Source: Caminibacter pacificus (lineage in GTDB: Bacteria > Campylobacterota > Campylobacteria > Campylobacterales > Nautiliaceae). Taken from it: a DNA stretch of 64,000 bases. Where the stretch lies: assembly GCF_003752135.1 (NCBI RefSeq), contig NZ_RJVK01000001.1:434001-498000 (forward strand). The letters are read 5' to 3'. The position numbers and the translations under genes are program-made. A model generated the notes under the pieces. That model saw only the letters and a program-made list of their open reading frames with translations. It had not been told where the DNA came from and searched no databases. Below, one piece after another: positions 51,002 to 60,632 of this stretch. The number at the start of each line of letters is the position of its first letter. Position 1 is the stretch's first letter.

Positions 51002-53673
51002 TGAAAACGGACGATTACAAAAATATACCGATTGACAAAGTTGCAAGCGAGTTCGGAGTCGATATAAATAGAGGATTGAGCGAAGAAGAAGCAAAAGAGA
51101 GACTCAAAAAATACGGACCTAACGAAATCCCCGAATACAAAGAGCCGCTTTGGCATAGAATTTTCAGAAGATTTTGGGGACCTATTCCTTGGATGATTGA
51201 AATTGCGGGCATTTTAAGCGCACTCGTTCATAGGTGGGAAGATTTCACGATTATTATGATTATGCTCTTTACAAATGCCTTTTTGGATTTTTATCAAGAA
51301 CACAAAGCCTTAAACGCAATCGAAGTTTTAAAAAAGAAATTGGCAAGAAAGGCTTTGGTATTAAGAGACGGAAAATGGCAAGAAATACCTGCTCGTGAAA
51401 TAGTACCCGGGGATATCATAAAAATCAAAATCGGTGATATAATCCCTGCCGATGTCAAACTAATCGGAGGCGGAGAGTTTTTATCGATCGACCAATCGGC
51501 ACTAACGGGTGAGAGTTTGCCTGTTACGAAAAAACCCGGAGACATTGCATATTCAAATTCAATCGTAAAACAAGGTGAAATGATTGCTTTAGTCGTAGGT
51601 ACCGGGCTTAATACCTATTTCGGAAAAACGGTCGGACTCGTTGCAAAAGCCGAACAAAACCAAAGAAGCCATTTTCAAAAAATGGTTATCAACGTCGGAA
51701 ATTTTTTGATTATTATTACCGTTATTTTAGTGGCGTTGATTATATTCGTCGGCGTAAAAAGACACGAAAATATTTGGGAACTTCTTGAATTTTCACTTGT
51801 TTTGACTGTAGCGGCGATTCCTGTGGCATTGCCTACGGTCCTAACAGTCGTAATGGCGGTAGGTGCTTTGAACCTTGCTAAAAAACAAGCGATTGTAAGT
51901 CGTTTGGCGGCTATCGAAGAGATGGCGGGAATGGATATTTTATGTAGCGACAAAACCGGAACGCTTACCCAAAACAAAATGACCGTCGGTGAGCCGTATG
52001 TAGAGGAAAACCACGACATAAACGAACTTTTCATATATGCATTGCTTGCGAGCAAAAAAGAAAACAACGACCCTATCGAAAAACCGCTTTTCGAATGGGC
52101 TGAAAAACACAATCTAAAACTCCCTGAATTCAAACTAAAAAAATTCATTCCGTTCGACCCTGTTAGAAAAAGAACGGAAAGTTATGTAGAAATTAACGGC
52201 AAAGAAGTGGTAGCAACAAAAGGCGCTCCGCAAGTAATTATCGAAATGTGCGATTTGGACGCCGAACATAAGAAAAAAGCTTACGAAAAAGTAGAAGAAT
52301 TCGCCCAAAACGGATTTAGAACTTTAGGTGTTGCATATAAATATAGCGATGAGAGCGCTTTTCACTTTTTAGGTCTGATTCCATTATACGACCCTCCAAG
52401 ACCGGATAGCAAAGAAGCGATTGAAGAAGCAAAAGCCAAAGGCGTAGAAATTAAGATGGTTACGGGTGATAACGTAGCCGTTGCGAGATATATCGCAAAA
52501 ATTTTGGGTATCGGAGAAAATATCTACTCAATTCGCGAATTAAAAAACGAAACTCACGACGAATATGTAGAACTTGCAAAAATCATCTCAACCGCTCTAC
52601 TTAAAACGATGAAACTAAGCGAAGAGGAGATACAAAAAAAAGTAAACGAAATAATCGACCAAGTAAAAAAAGAGGTCGAAAAAAGTGCGAAATTAGTAAA
52701 AGGTAGCGTAAAAAGACACGAAAGCGAGATTATAAAAATAATCGAAGAAGCAAACGGATTTGCGGAAGTATTTCCCGAAGATAAATATTTTATCGTCGAT
52801 GAACTTCAAAAAGCGGACCATATCGTCGGAATGACGGGTGATGGCGTAAATGACGCACCGGCTCTTAGAAAAGCGGATACCGGTATTGCCGTCAGCGGTG
52901 CGACGGATGCCGCAAGAGCCGCCGCGGATATAGTACTTTTGGCACCGGGGCTTAAAGTAATTGTGGATGCAATAAAAGAAGCGAGAATTACATTTGAGAG
53001 AATGAAAAGCTATACGATTTACAGAATTGCCGAAACAATCAGGGTAATTTTATTTATGACTCTTTCAATCGTAATTTTCAACTTCTATCCGGTAACGGCT
53101 TTGATGATTATTTTACTTGCACTATTTAACGACATTCCTATTTTATCAATCGCATACGACAACACCAAAATCGAAAAAAAACCTGTACGCTGGGATATGC
53201 ACGAAATGCTCGTACTCTCAAGCTGGTTAGGGATTGCGGGAGTGCTTAGTAGTTTTACTATTTTTTATTTTACAATGGTGTGGCTAAAAGCACACCCTCT
53301 AAATCCTGTATTCATGCCGCCTCTTCCTCATTGGATCGATTATAAAGACCCTAAAGCGTTTTTGGCGTTCGTTCAAAGCGCATTTTTTACAAAACTCGTA
53401 ATGGCGGGGCACTGGACTATTTTCAATACAAGAACAAGCGATTGGTTTTTCAAAAAACCTTATCCTAGCTGGGTACTTTTAACTGCGTCATTATCAACAG
53501 CGTTTTTAGGCTTGATTTTAGGAGTTTACGGATTCGGAATCATTACGCCTATCGGTTGGGAATGGGGACTTTATCTTTTAGCATATACTCTTGTTTGGTT
53601 CGTATTTAACGATTTTGTCAAAAGAGCGGTTGTCAAATATTATAGAAAAGCGAAAGGAATCGACGTACTATGA
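51001..53673 (+). CDS. P-type (PMA1-like) plasma-membrane H+-ATPase
   Basis: 890-aa type IIIA P-ATPase. Actuator loop DQSALTGESLPVTK, phosphorylation site CSDKTGTLTQNKMT, KGAPQVI nucleotide site, and hinge MVTGDNVAVAR and MTGDGVNDAPALRKAD are all intact. Ten membrane segments are expected; the E1-E2 M4 region has VAAIPVALPTVLT. It pumps protons outward at ATP cost, unusual in this phylum. The E3 stop and this ATG overlap by one base (TGATG), which decided the start over a TTG 3 bp upstream. Confidence 0.93.
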   Translation: MKTDDYKNIPIDKVASEFGVDINRGLSEEEAKERLKKYGPNEIPEYKEPLWHRIFRRFWGPIPWMIEIAGILSALVHRWEDFTIIMIMLFTNAFLDFYQEHKALNAIEVLKKKLARKALVLRDGKWQEIPAREIVPGDIIKIKIGDIIPADVKLIGGGEFLSIDQSALTGESLPVTKKPGDIAYSNSIVKQGEMIALVVGTGLNTYFGKTVGLVAKAEQNQRSHFQKMVINVGNFLIIITVILVALIIFVGVKRHENIWELLEFSLVLTVAAIPVALPTVLTVVMAVGALNLAKKQAIVSRLAAIEEMAGMDILCSDKTGTLTQNKMTVGEPYVEENHDINELFIYALLASKKENNDPIEKPLFEWAEKHNLKLPEFKLKKFIPFDPVRKRTESYVEINGKEVVATKGAPQVIIEMCDLDAEHKKKAYEKVEEFAQNGFRTLGVAYKYSDESAFHFLGLIPLYDPPRPDSKEAIEEAKAKGVEIKMVTGDNVAVARYIAKILGIGENIYSIRELKNETHDEYVELAKIISTALLKTMKLSEEEIQKKVNEIIDQVKKEVEKSAKLVKGSVKRHESEIIKIIEEANGFAEVFPEDKYFIVDELQKADHIVGMTGDGVNDAPALRKADTGIAVSGATDAARAAADIVLLAPGLKVIVDAIKEARITFERMKSYTIYRIAETIRVILFMTLSIVIFNFYPVTALMIILLALFNDIPILSIAYDNTKIEKKPVRWDMHEMLVLSSWLGIAGVLSSFTIFYFTMVWLKAHPLNPVFMPPLPHWIDYKDPKAFLAFVQSAFFTKLVMAGHWTIFNTRTSDWFFKKPYPSWVLLTASLSTAFLGLILGVYGFGIITPIGWEWGLYLLAYTLVWFVFNDFVKRAVVKYYRKAKGIDVL

Positions 53674-54917
53674 ATACTTTAAGCTTTATCCCCCAAGATT
53701 TGGTCTACTTTTTTATCGTAGTAGCCCTCTCTTTTCTTGTGGGGCTCGAACTTAAAGCTTACAGACTCCATAAAGAGCCAAAACCCCATTTAGGTTCCGC
53801 AAGAACTTATACTTTTATCGGAATTATCGGGTTTGTTTTTTATAAAATTTCTTTAAATTTATACATCACCGGATTTATAACCCTTAGCGTTTTGTATGCG
53901 ATTCATTATTATTTTAAAAACGAAGAGCAAAGAACGTCGATTCTTTCGTTTTTGATAATGGCAATCGTTTATAGTTTCGGAGCTTTGATAAACATCTACC
54001 AAAACATCTGGATGCCTGCACTACTATTCGTGCTTATCGTATTTATTCTTAACTACAAAAGCTATTTAGGAAGAGCCCTAAACGAAATAAACGAAAAAGA
54101 GTTCGAAACACTCGGAAAATTCGTACTTTTAAGTGCAGTAATTTTGCCGATACTACCAAATACTCCAATCAAAACGATAGGAATTTCTCCTTTTAAAATC
54201 TGGCTTGTCGTGGTTGTGATTTCGGCAATATCATACGGCAGTTATTTAGCTCAAAAATTCATTTTCAAAAACAAAGGCTATTTGCTAACGGGAATTTTCG
54301 GAGGACTTTACAGCTCTACGGCCACTACCGTGGTTTTGAGTAAAAAAGCCCTTAGCATAAACGCAAGCGGAAATATTTTGAGTATTATAAATTCGGCGAT
54401 AATCATCGCAACTTCCATGATGTATTTAAGACTTCTCGTAATCGCTTTTATTTTCAATTCCGAAGTTGCAAGAAAAATTCTTATTCCTATGGTTTTATTT
54501 GCGCTAATCGGAGTGATAATTTCATTTTTCCTCTACAAAAAAAACGTAGCCGCAGACGCACCGATTGATGATAGAAACCCGCTTGAGCTTGGGACCGCTT
54601 TTGTTTTTGCGTTTCTTTTCGTGGCGATGATGGTTATTACTCACTACGTAACGAGTCATTTCGGAAACGTGGGACTTAAAATCTTATCTTTCATCATAGG
54701 TTTTACCGATATCGACCCTTTCGTACTTTCTTTATTAACCGGAAAATTTCATATTACACTTAACGACATAGCTTCCGCAATTGTAATAGCCGCAGGAAGC
54801 AACGACATCCTAAAAGCGATATACGCTCTTGTATTTAGCAAAAAAATCGCCAAAACATCGGCTTTTTGGCTTTTTGTTTTGGGTGTTTTGACAATTATTT
54901 ACGGATTATTATTCTAA
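53670..54917 (+). CDS. MgtC/DUF4010-type membrane protein
   Basis: 415-aa protein with about twelve hydrophobic segments. The N-terminal quarter matches MgtC/SapB (FLVGLELKAYR, GSARTYTFIGIIG). The rest matches DUF4010, with GGLYSSTATTVVLSK and the late FTDIDPFVLSLL. MgtC-related proteins are linked to magnesium limitation and to membrane-ATPase control. It is coupled to the H+-ATPase by an ATGA overlap, so a supporting role for that pump is a reasonable inference. Confidence 0.85.
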   Translation: MNTLSFIPQDLVYFFIVVALSFLVGLELKAYRLHKEPKPHLGSARTYTFIGIIGFVFYKISLNLYITGFITLSVLYAIHYYFKNEEQRTSILSFLIMAIVYSFGALINIYQNIWMPALLFVLIVFILNYKSYLGRALNEINEKEFETLGKFVLLSAVILPILPNTPIKTIGISPFKIWLVVVVISAISYGSYLAQKFIFKNKGYLLTGIFGGLYSSTATTVVLSKKALSINASGNILSIINSAIIIATSMMYLRLLVIAFIFNSEVARKILIPMVLFALIGVIISFFLYKKNVAADAPIDDRNPLELGTAFVFAFLFVAMMVITHYVTSHFGNVGLKILSFIIGFTDIDPFVLSLLTGKFHITLNDIASAIVIAAGSNDILKAIYALVFSKKIAKTSAFWLFVLGVLTIIYGLLF

Positions 54918-54927
54918 GGAGGAGACA

Positions 54928-55833
54928 ATGCTTGAAAAATATATCCCGGCGGACGTACCGGTAGATAAAAGAAAAGAGTTTTTAGCGACACTTGAAGAAG
55001 TGACAAACGGCAGCGGAAGACTTATGCTTTTTGCTGGAGACCAAAAAGTAGAACACCTAAATAACGATTTTTACGGCAAAGACATCCCACTTGAAGACAA
55101 CGACCCCGAACATCTTTTTAAAATCGCAAGTAAAGCCAAAATAGGAGTATTCGCTACACAATTCGGACTTATTAGCAGATACGGAGTGGATTATCCGAAT
55201 ATTCCTTATCTTGTAAAACTAAACTCAAAAACAAACCTCATCCCCTACTCCGCAAAAGACCCATATTCCGAGCAGTGGCTAAGTGTTGAGGATGTTATCG
55301 AATTTAAAAACTATAGCGGATTGAATATAAAAGGTGTGGGATATACCGTCTATTTGGGAAGCGAACATGAACACTCAATGCTTAAAGAAGCTGCAAATAT
55401 CGTACATAAAGCCCATAAAGCCGGAATGCTTGCCGTACTTTGGATGTATCCTAAAGGCAACTTCGTAAAAGACGAACACGACCCTCACTTAATAGCCGGA
55501 GCAGCTGGCGTTGCCGTGTGTTTGGGAGCTGATTTTGCAAAAGTGAAAGTGCCTTATAAAAATGGAAAATTCGACCCTACTTTACTAAAAGAAGCTACAA
55601 CTGCCGCCGGGAGATGCGGAGTGTTGTGCGAGGGCGGTAAAAAAATAGACGAAGCGGAGTTTTTAAGAGAATTGTACGAACAAATTCATATCGGAAAAAC
55701 AAGAGGAAACGGAACGGGCAGAAACATCCACCAAAGACCTCTAAACGAAGCGATAAAAATGGCAAATGCGATATATGCGATAACTTCGGAAAACAAAAAC
55801 TTAGAAGAAGCGCTTGAAATTTTGACAAGTTAA
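54928..55833 (+). CDS. Class I fructose-bisphosphate aldolase, archaeal (DhnA) type
   Basis: 301-aa TIM-barrel aldolase. The Schiff-base lysine lies in LGADFAKVKVPY; WMYPKGNFV holds the Tyr/Lys region; FAGDQKVEHLN is the N-terminal substrate loop with Asp. No zinc-binding class II motif is present. It cleaves or forms fructose-1,6-bisphosphate. It sits ten bases after the DUF4010 gene with AAGGAGG. Related DeoC/LacD-like aldolases are less likely. Confidence 0.85.
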   Translation: MLEKYIPADVPVDKRKEFLATLEEVTNGSGRLMLFAGDQKVEHLNNDFYGKDIPLEDNDPEHLFKIASKAKIGVFATQFGLISRYGVDYPNIPYLVKLNSKTNLIPYSAKDPYSEQWLSVEDVIEFKNYSGLNIKGVGYTVYLGSEHEHSMLKEAANIVHKAHKAGMLAVLWMYPKGNFVKDEHDPHLIAGAAGVAVCLGADFAKVKVPYKNGKFDPTLLKEATTAAGRCGVLCEGGKKIDEAEFLRELYEQIHIGKTRGNGTGRNIHQRPLNEAIKMANAIYAITSENKNLEEALEILTS

Positions 55834-55891
55834 GGAAACTCAAAGTTTAAAAGAGTTATAATTGATTAAACGAAAATTAAAAGGAGAAGTT

Positions 55892-58291
55892 ATGAGTGCG
55901 TTTATTAAATGGTTTAGGGAAATAGGAATCCAAGATACTGCGGAAGTGGGTGGAAAAAACGCAAGTTTGGGAGAGATGTATAATCACTTGACTCCTCTTG
56001 GAGTAAAAGTACCAAACGGATTTGCGGTTACCGCTACTGCGTACAAACACTATCTGAGTGCGAATAATTTATGGGAACCTTTAAGCAAACTTTTCGAAAA
56101 CTTCAATCCCGATGATATAGACGAGCTTAAAAACGTCGGAAAAGCGGCGAGAAAACTAATAATGGACGCCGAAATTCCGGAAGATTTGAAAAAAGAGATT
56201 TTACAAGGATATGCGGAGCTTAAAAAAGAGTACGGAGATGACGTAAGCTTGGCGGTCAGAAGCTCGGCAACAGCGGAAGATAGCCCAACAGCATCATTTG
56301 CGGGACAAAACGAAACATACTTAAATATTAAAGGCGAAGATAATCTTTTGTGGGCTTATAAAATGTGTATTGCAAGTAACTTTACCGACAGAAGTATCAG
56401 CTATAAATATACTCATAACTTCGACCCGATGAAAGTTTATCTCTCAGTCGTTATTATGAAAATGGTAAGAAGCGACCTCGGAAGCAGCGGCGTTATGTTC
56501 AGTATCGACACCGAAAGCGGATTTAGAGACGTGGTATTTATAAACGCCGCTTGGGGTCTTGGTGAAAACGTGGTACAAGGTACAATCGACCCGGATGCCT
56601 TTTACGTACACAAACCTACATTCAAAAAAGGCAAAAAAGCGGTGCTTAAAAGAAAACTCGGAAGTAAAAATTTAATGATGATTTTTAGTGAAAAACTCGA
56701 AGTCGCAAATCTTGCCGAACAATTCACAAAAAACATAAAAACGCCTATAGAAAAAAGAATGAAATTCGCAATTACTGATGATGAAGTGCTAAAACTTGCC
56801 GACTGGGCGATAAAAATAGAAGAACACTACAGCGAAGTTAGAGGAAAATACACCCCAATGGATATGGAATGGGCAAAAGACGGAATCGACGGAGAACTTT
56901 ATATGGTACAAGCCCGTCCCGAAACCGTACACTCTCAAGAAACGCTCACCGAATTCGAAATCTACAGACTTCTTGAAAAAGGAAAAGTTTTAGTTACCGG
57001 AAACGCCGTGGGAGAAAAAATAGGAGCCGGAAAAGTTTGTATATTAAGAAGTATGGCAGAAGCGGATAAATTCAAAGAAGGAGACGTGTTAGTAGCACAC
57101 ACCACAAGCCCGGATTGGGAACCTGTTATGAAAAAAGCAAGCGCGATTATTACCGAAACGGGCGGTAGAACATGCCACGCGGCGATTGTAAGTAGAGAGC
57201 TTGGAAAACCGGCTGTAGTGGGAGCGAAAGACGCCAAAAAAATCCTAAAAGACGGACAGGAAGTGACAGTCAGCTGTGCCGAGGGTGAAATCGGAAAAGT
57301 GTATGAAGGTATATTGAAATTCGAAGTCGAAAAAGTGGATGTCAGCAAACTTCCTCGCCCAAAAACAAAAATTATGATGAACTTAGGAAACCCGGAACTT
57401 GCATTTAGCTTGGCAAAACTTCCGGTTGACGGTATCGGATTGGCAAGAATGGAATTTATCATAAACAACTACATAAAAGCGCACCCGATGGCTATCAAAC
57501 ACCCTGAAATGTTAAGCGAAACGGAAAAAGCTTTAATTGACGAGCTTGCTTTTCCGTTTGACGGGGACGGCGAAGAGTTTTTTATTAAAACTCTTAGCGA
57601 AGGTGTGGCAACTATCGCAGCTGCTGTTTATCCTAAAAAATGTATCGTTAGAATGAGTGATTTTAAATCGAACGAATACGCAAATCTGCTTGGAGGTAGA
57701 CATTTCGAGCCTATTGAAGATAACCCGATGATAGGATTCAGAGGTGCGGCAAGATATACTCATCCGAGCTACAAAGAAGGGTTCGAGCTTGAATGTAAAG
57801 CGATGAAAAGAGCGATTTTCGATATGGGATTTGACAATATTCATCTTATGATTCCGTTTTGCAGACGCGTAGAAGAAGGAAAAAGAGTAAAAGAAGCGCT
57901 TATCGAAAACGGGCTTGGCGATGTTCCGCTTTATGTAATGTGCGAGATTCCTAATAACGTAATTTTGATTGATAAATTTTTGCAAATTTTTGACGGAATA
58001 AGTATCGGTACGAACGATTTGACCCAATTGACTTTAGGTGTGGATAGAGACTCTCAAATCGTTGCGTTTGATTACGACGAAAGGGATGAAGGAGTCAAAA
58101 CAATGGTAAAAATGGCCGTAGAAGGCGCAAAAAGAAACAATAAATACTCAGGCCTTTGCGGTCAAGCACCGAGTGATTATCCTGATTTTGCCGAATTTTT
58201 GGTTTCTATCGGAATTGAAAGTATGAGTTTGAACCCAGATAGCGTACTTAAAATCATAAAAGATATTGCGGAAATGGAAAAAAATCAATAA
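55892..58291 (+). CDS. ppsA: Phosphoenolpyruvate synthase
   Basis: 799-aa PEP synthase (pyruvate + ATP to PEP + AMP). ATP-grasp region: AVRSSATAEDSPTASFAGQN. The phospho-histidine motif is TGGRTCHAAIVSREL. The PEP-utiliser C-terminal barrel has GIGLARMEF and ends with the catalytic cysteine in GLCGQAPSD. It provides the gluconeogenic entry from pyruvate. TATAAT at 55857-55862 suggests its own promoter; AAGGAG fixes the ATG. Confidence 0.95.
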   Translation: MSAFIKWFREIGIQDTAEVGGKNASLGEMYNHLTPLGVKVPNGFAVTATAYKHYLSANNLWEPLSKLFENFNPDDIDELKNVGKAARKLIMDAEIPEDLKKEILQGYAELKKEYGDDVSLAVRSSATAEDSPTASFAGQNETYLNIKGEDNLLWAYKMCIASNFTDRSISYKYTHNFDPMKVYLSVVIMKMVRSDLGSSGVMFSIDTESGFRDVVFINAAWGLGENVVQGTIDPDAFYVHKPTFKKGKKAVLKRKLGSKNLMMIFSEKLEVANLAEQFTKNIKTPIEKRMKFAITDDEVLKLADWAIKIEEHYSEVRGKYTPMDMEWAKDGIDGELYMVQARPETVHSQETLTEFEIYRLLEKGKVLVTGNAVGEKIGAGKVCILRSMAEADKFKEGDVLVAHTTSPDWEPVMKKASAIITETGGRTCHAAIVSRELGKPAVVGAKDAKKILKDGQEVTVSCAEGEIGKVYEGILKFEVEKVDVSKLPRPKTKIMMNLGNPELAFSLAKLPVDGIGLARMEFIINNYIKAHPMAIKHPEMLSETEKALIDELAFPFDGDGEEFFIKTLSEGVATIAAAVYPKKCIVRMSDFKSNEYANLLGGRHFEPIEDNPMIGFRGAARYTHPSYKEGFELECKAMKRAIFDMGFDNIHLMIPFCRRVEEGKRVKEALIENGLGDVPLYVMCEIPNNVILIDKFLQIFDGISIGTNDLTQLTLGVDRDSQIVAFDYDERDEGVKTMVKMAVEGAKRNNKYSGLCGQAPSDYPDFAEFLVSIGIESMSLNPDSVLKIIKDIAEMEKNQ

Positions 58292-58301
58292 AAGGATAGT
58301 T

Positions 58302-59699
58302 ATGAAACAATCATACGAACAAAGCTTCGGAGCCGCCAAAATCGTAACCGGCTCCGCTCATATGCTCGATACGGGAAATAGTAAAATTTTGATTGATTGC
58401 GGAATGTTTCAAGGCCTAAACGAACACCTAAACTACGACCCGCTCGGATTCGACCCAAAAGAAATAGACGCATTGATTATCACTCACGGACATCTTGATC
58501 ATGTAGGAAGAATACCTCTTTTATACAAATACGGATTTAAAGGAAAAGTTTTCGCTCATCCGGCAACTTTCGATATTGCAAAAGTAGTTTTAATGGATAG
58601 CGCCAAACTCCAAGAAGAAGATTACGAAACAAGATTCAGAAAAGCCCAAAGAAGAGGAAAAGAACATCTTGTCAGAAAACCTCTTTACACAAGAGACGAC
58701 GTAAAAGCCATATTTAAAAAAATGGATAAAGTAAAAATAGATTACGACAAAAAAATAAAAATTACAAAAGATATAAAAGCGGTATTTAAAGACGCCGGGC
58801 ATATTTTGGGAAGTAGTTTCGTAGAACTTGAATTTGAAAATTTAGGAATAAAAAAACATATCGTTTTTAGCGGGGATTTGGGGAATAAAGACAATGAAGT
58901 ACTGCCACCTCCTCAAAAACCTACAATCGCCGATGCGTTATTTATCGAATCGACTTACGGAGACAGAAACCATAAAAGCTTTGAAGAGAGCAAAATCGAA
59001 TTTAAAAAAGTGATAATCGATACGCTTCTTAGCGGCGGAAACGTTATTATTCCTACTTTTGCAATAGAAAGAGCCCAACAAGTACTTTGTCTTTTAAAAG
59101 AGATGAGCGAAGAAGGCTCGCTTCCAAGAGAAGCTAAAGTATTTCTTGATTCGCCTATGGCGAATAAAGTTACGGCCGTATATAAAAAATGGAGTCATCT
59201 GTTAAGCAAAAATTGTCAAAAATACAAAAAACATCCTTTTGAGTTTCCGCAACTAAGACTCGTAAAAGATGTAGAAGAATCAAAAAAAATCAACGAAATA
59301 AGCAGAGGCGCCGTAATAATTGCCGGTAGCGGAATGTGTACGGGAGGTAGGATTTTACATCATCTAAAACACAGAATATGGAATCCGAAAAACTCCGTAT
59401 TATTCGTAGGATATCAGGCAAAAGGAACAATGGGCCGCGATATTGTTGACGGAGCGAAATTTATAAAAATTTTCCACGAAGAGATAATCGTCAGGGCAAA
59501 AATCCACACTATCAACGGCTTTTCGGCACACGCCGACCAAAAAGAACTGCTTGAGTGGATGAACGAATTCGATAATCTTGACAGAATCTTCTTAATACAC
59601 GGCGAATACGAAAAACAAGTCGTATTCAAATCGGTAATTAGGAATTTCTTTAATAAAAAAGCTCATATTGTCGATATGGGAGAAAAGATATATTTATAG
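58302..59699 (+). CDS. Beta-CASP metallo-beta-lactamase RNA nuclease
   Basis: 465 aa. The MBL core has THGHLDHVGRIPLL (HxHxDH), DAGHILGSS and FSGDLG; the beta-CASP domain has IESTYGDRNH, IPTFAIERAQ, and GSGMCTGGRILHHL; the RMMBL end is INGFSAHADQKEL with LIHGE. This is the CPSF/Ysh1-like RNA exonuclease type rather than RNase J. KH domains are absent. It follows ppsA by 10 bp. Role in RNA turnover is family knowledge. Confidence 0.9.
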   Translation: MKQSYEQSFGAAKIVTGSAHMLDTGNSKILIDCGMFQGLNEHLNYDPLGFDPKEIDALIITHGHLDHVGRIPLLYKYGFKGKVFAHPATFDIAKVVLMDSAKLQEEDYETRFRKAQRRGKEHLVRKPLYTRDDVKAIFKKMDKVKIDYDKKIKITKDIKAVFKDAGHILGSSFVELEFENLGIKKHIVFSGDLGNKDNEVLPPPQKPTIADALFIESTYGDRNHKSFEESKIEFKKVIIDTLLSGGNVIIPTFAIERAQQVLCLLKEMSEEGSLPREAKVFLDSPMANKVTAVYKKWSHLLSKNCQKYKKHPFEFPQLRLVKDVEESKKINEISRGAVIIAGSGMCTGGRILHHLKHRIWNPKNSVLFVGYQAKGTMGRDIVDGAKFIKIFHEEIIVRAKIHTINGFSAHADQKELLEWMNEFDNLDRIFLIHGEYEKQVVFKSVIRNFFNKKAHIVDMGEKIYL

Positions 59700-59707
59700 G
59701 ATAAAAA

Positions 59708-60616
59708 ATGAAAACGATTTTCCAAACGCTAAACGACCTCAAAAACGAGGTAAAAGAGACCAATCTAAAAGAAAAAATCCTCTTTTTAGAGGATAGTTTT
59801 AGAAAACTTCGCACGAAAACCGGTTTAAAAGGACTTATCAGAAAAAAGAAACTTAGAAAAATCCTAAAAGAAGTCGAATATGAAGAGGAGCTTCAAAAGC
59901 TACAAATCGAACTTATAAAACTTCAAAACTGGGCTTATGAAAACAAAAAAAGAGTTATGATTATTTTCGAAGGCAGAGACGCCGCAGGAAAAGGCGGAGC
60001 TATAAAAAGATTCACCGAACACCTGAATCCAAGAAAATATAGAGTCGTAGCACTACCGAAACCGACAGAAGTGGAAACCGGGCAGTTTTATTTCCAAAGA
60101 TACTTCAAACACCTCCCGGACCCCGGAGAAATAGTCTTTTTTGACAGAAGCTGGTACAACCGTGCAATTGTCGAGCCGGTTTTCGGGTTTTGTACAAAAG
60201 AGCAATACGACAAATTTATAAAAGAAGTACCCGAAATAGAACACGCGCTTATCGACGACGGGATTATTATGATTAAGTTTTGGTTTAGTATCTCAAAAGA
60301 GACACAAAAAAAACGTTTTGAAGAGAGAATGAAAAATCCGCTAAAACAATGGAAACTCTCTCCCGTAGATAAAAAAGCTCAAAAATTATGGGATAAAATC
60401 ACATACTATAAAGAAGAGATGTTTAGCAAAACTCATACGAGTTATTCGCCTTGGATTATTGTAAATTCAAACGACAAAAAAACGGCAAGACTCGAGAGTA
60501 TCAGATACGTTTTATCGCAGATTGATTATGACGGAAAAGAAAAATCAAAAGTTTCACTACATCCGGACCCCGATATCGTCCAAAGATATCACAGAAAAAA
60601 TCTACAAATAGATTGA
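59708..60616 (+). CDS. ppk2: Polyphosphate kinase 2 (PPK2 family)
   Basis: 302-aa single-domain PPK2. Walker A: FEGRDAAGKGGAIKRF; the lid region has PDPGEIVFFDRSWYNRA (Walker B and DRSWYNR motif); PKPTEVETGQFYFQRYF is the conserved segment. It transfers phosphate between polyphosphate and nucleoside diphosphates (class I), or from NTP to polyphosphate. It is the last gene of the plus-strand block. The CHAD protein at 7.1 kb is a likely polyphosphate partner. Confidence 0.94.
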   Translation: MKTIFQTLNDLKNEVKETNLKEKILFLEDSFRKLRTKTGLKGLIRKKKLRKILKEVEYEEELQKLQIELIKLQNWAYENKKRVMIIFEGRDAAGKGGAIKRFTEHLNPRKYRVVALPKPTEVETGQFYFQRYFKHLPDPGEIVFFDRSWYNRAIVEPVFGFCTKEQYDKFIKEVPEIEHALIDDGIIMIKFWFSISKETQKKRFEERMKNPLKQWKLSPVDKKAQKLWDKITYYKEEMFSKTHTSYSPWIIVNSNDKKTARLESIRYVLSQIDYDGKEKSKVSLHPDPDIVQRYHRKNLQID

Positions 60617-60632
60617 GAAGGTCTTACCCTTC
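60617..60632. terminator. Possible hairpin between ppk2 and purL ends
   Basis: GAAGG (60617-60621) pairs with CCTTC (60628-60632) across a TCTTAC loop. It has only 5 bp and no T-run; it spans the convergent stops. Confidence 0.35.

Noticed and set aside
60262-60277. Seventh copy of the dispersed motif in ppk2 (GATTATTATGATTAAG)
   Set aside because: It differs by an inserted base and reads as ordinary coding for IIMIK; it is not counted.
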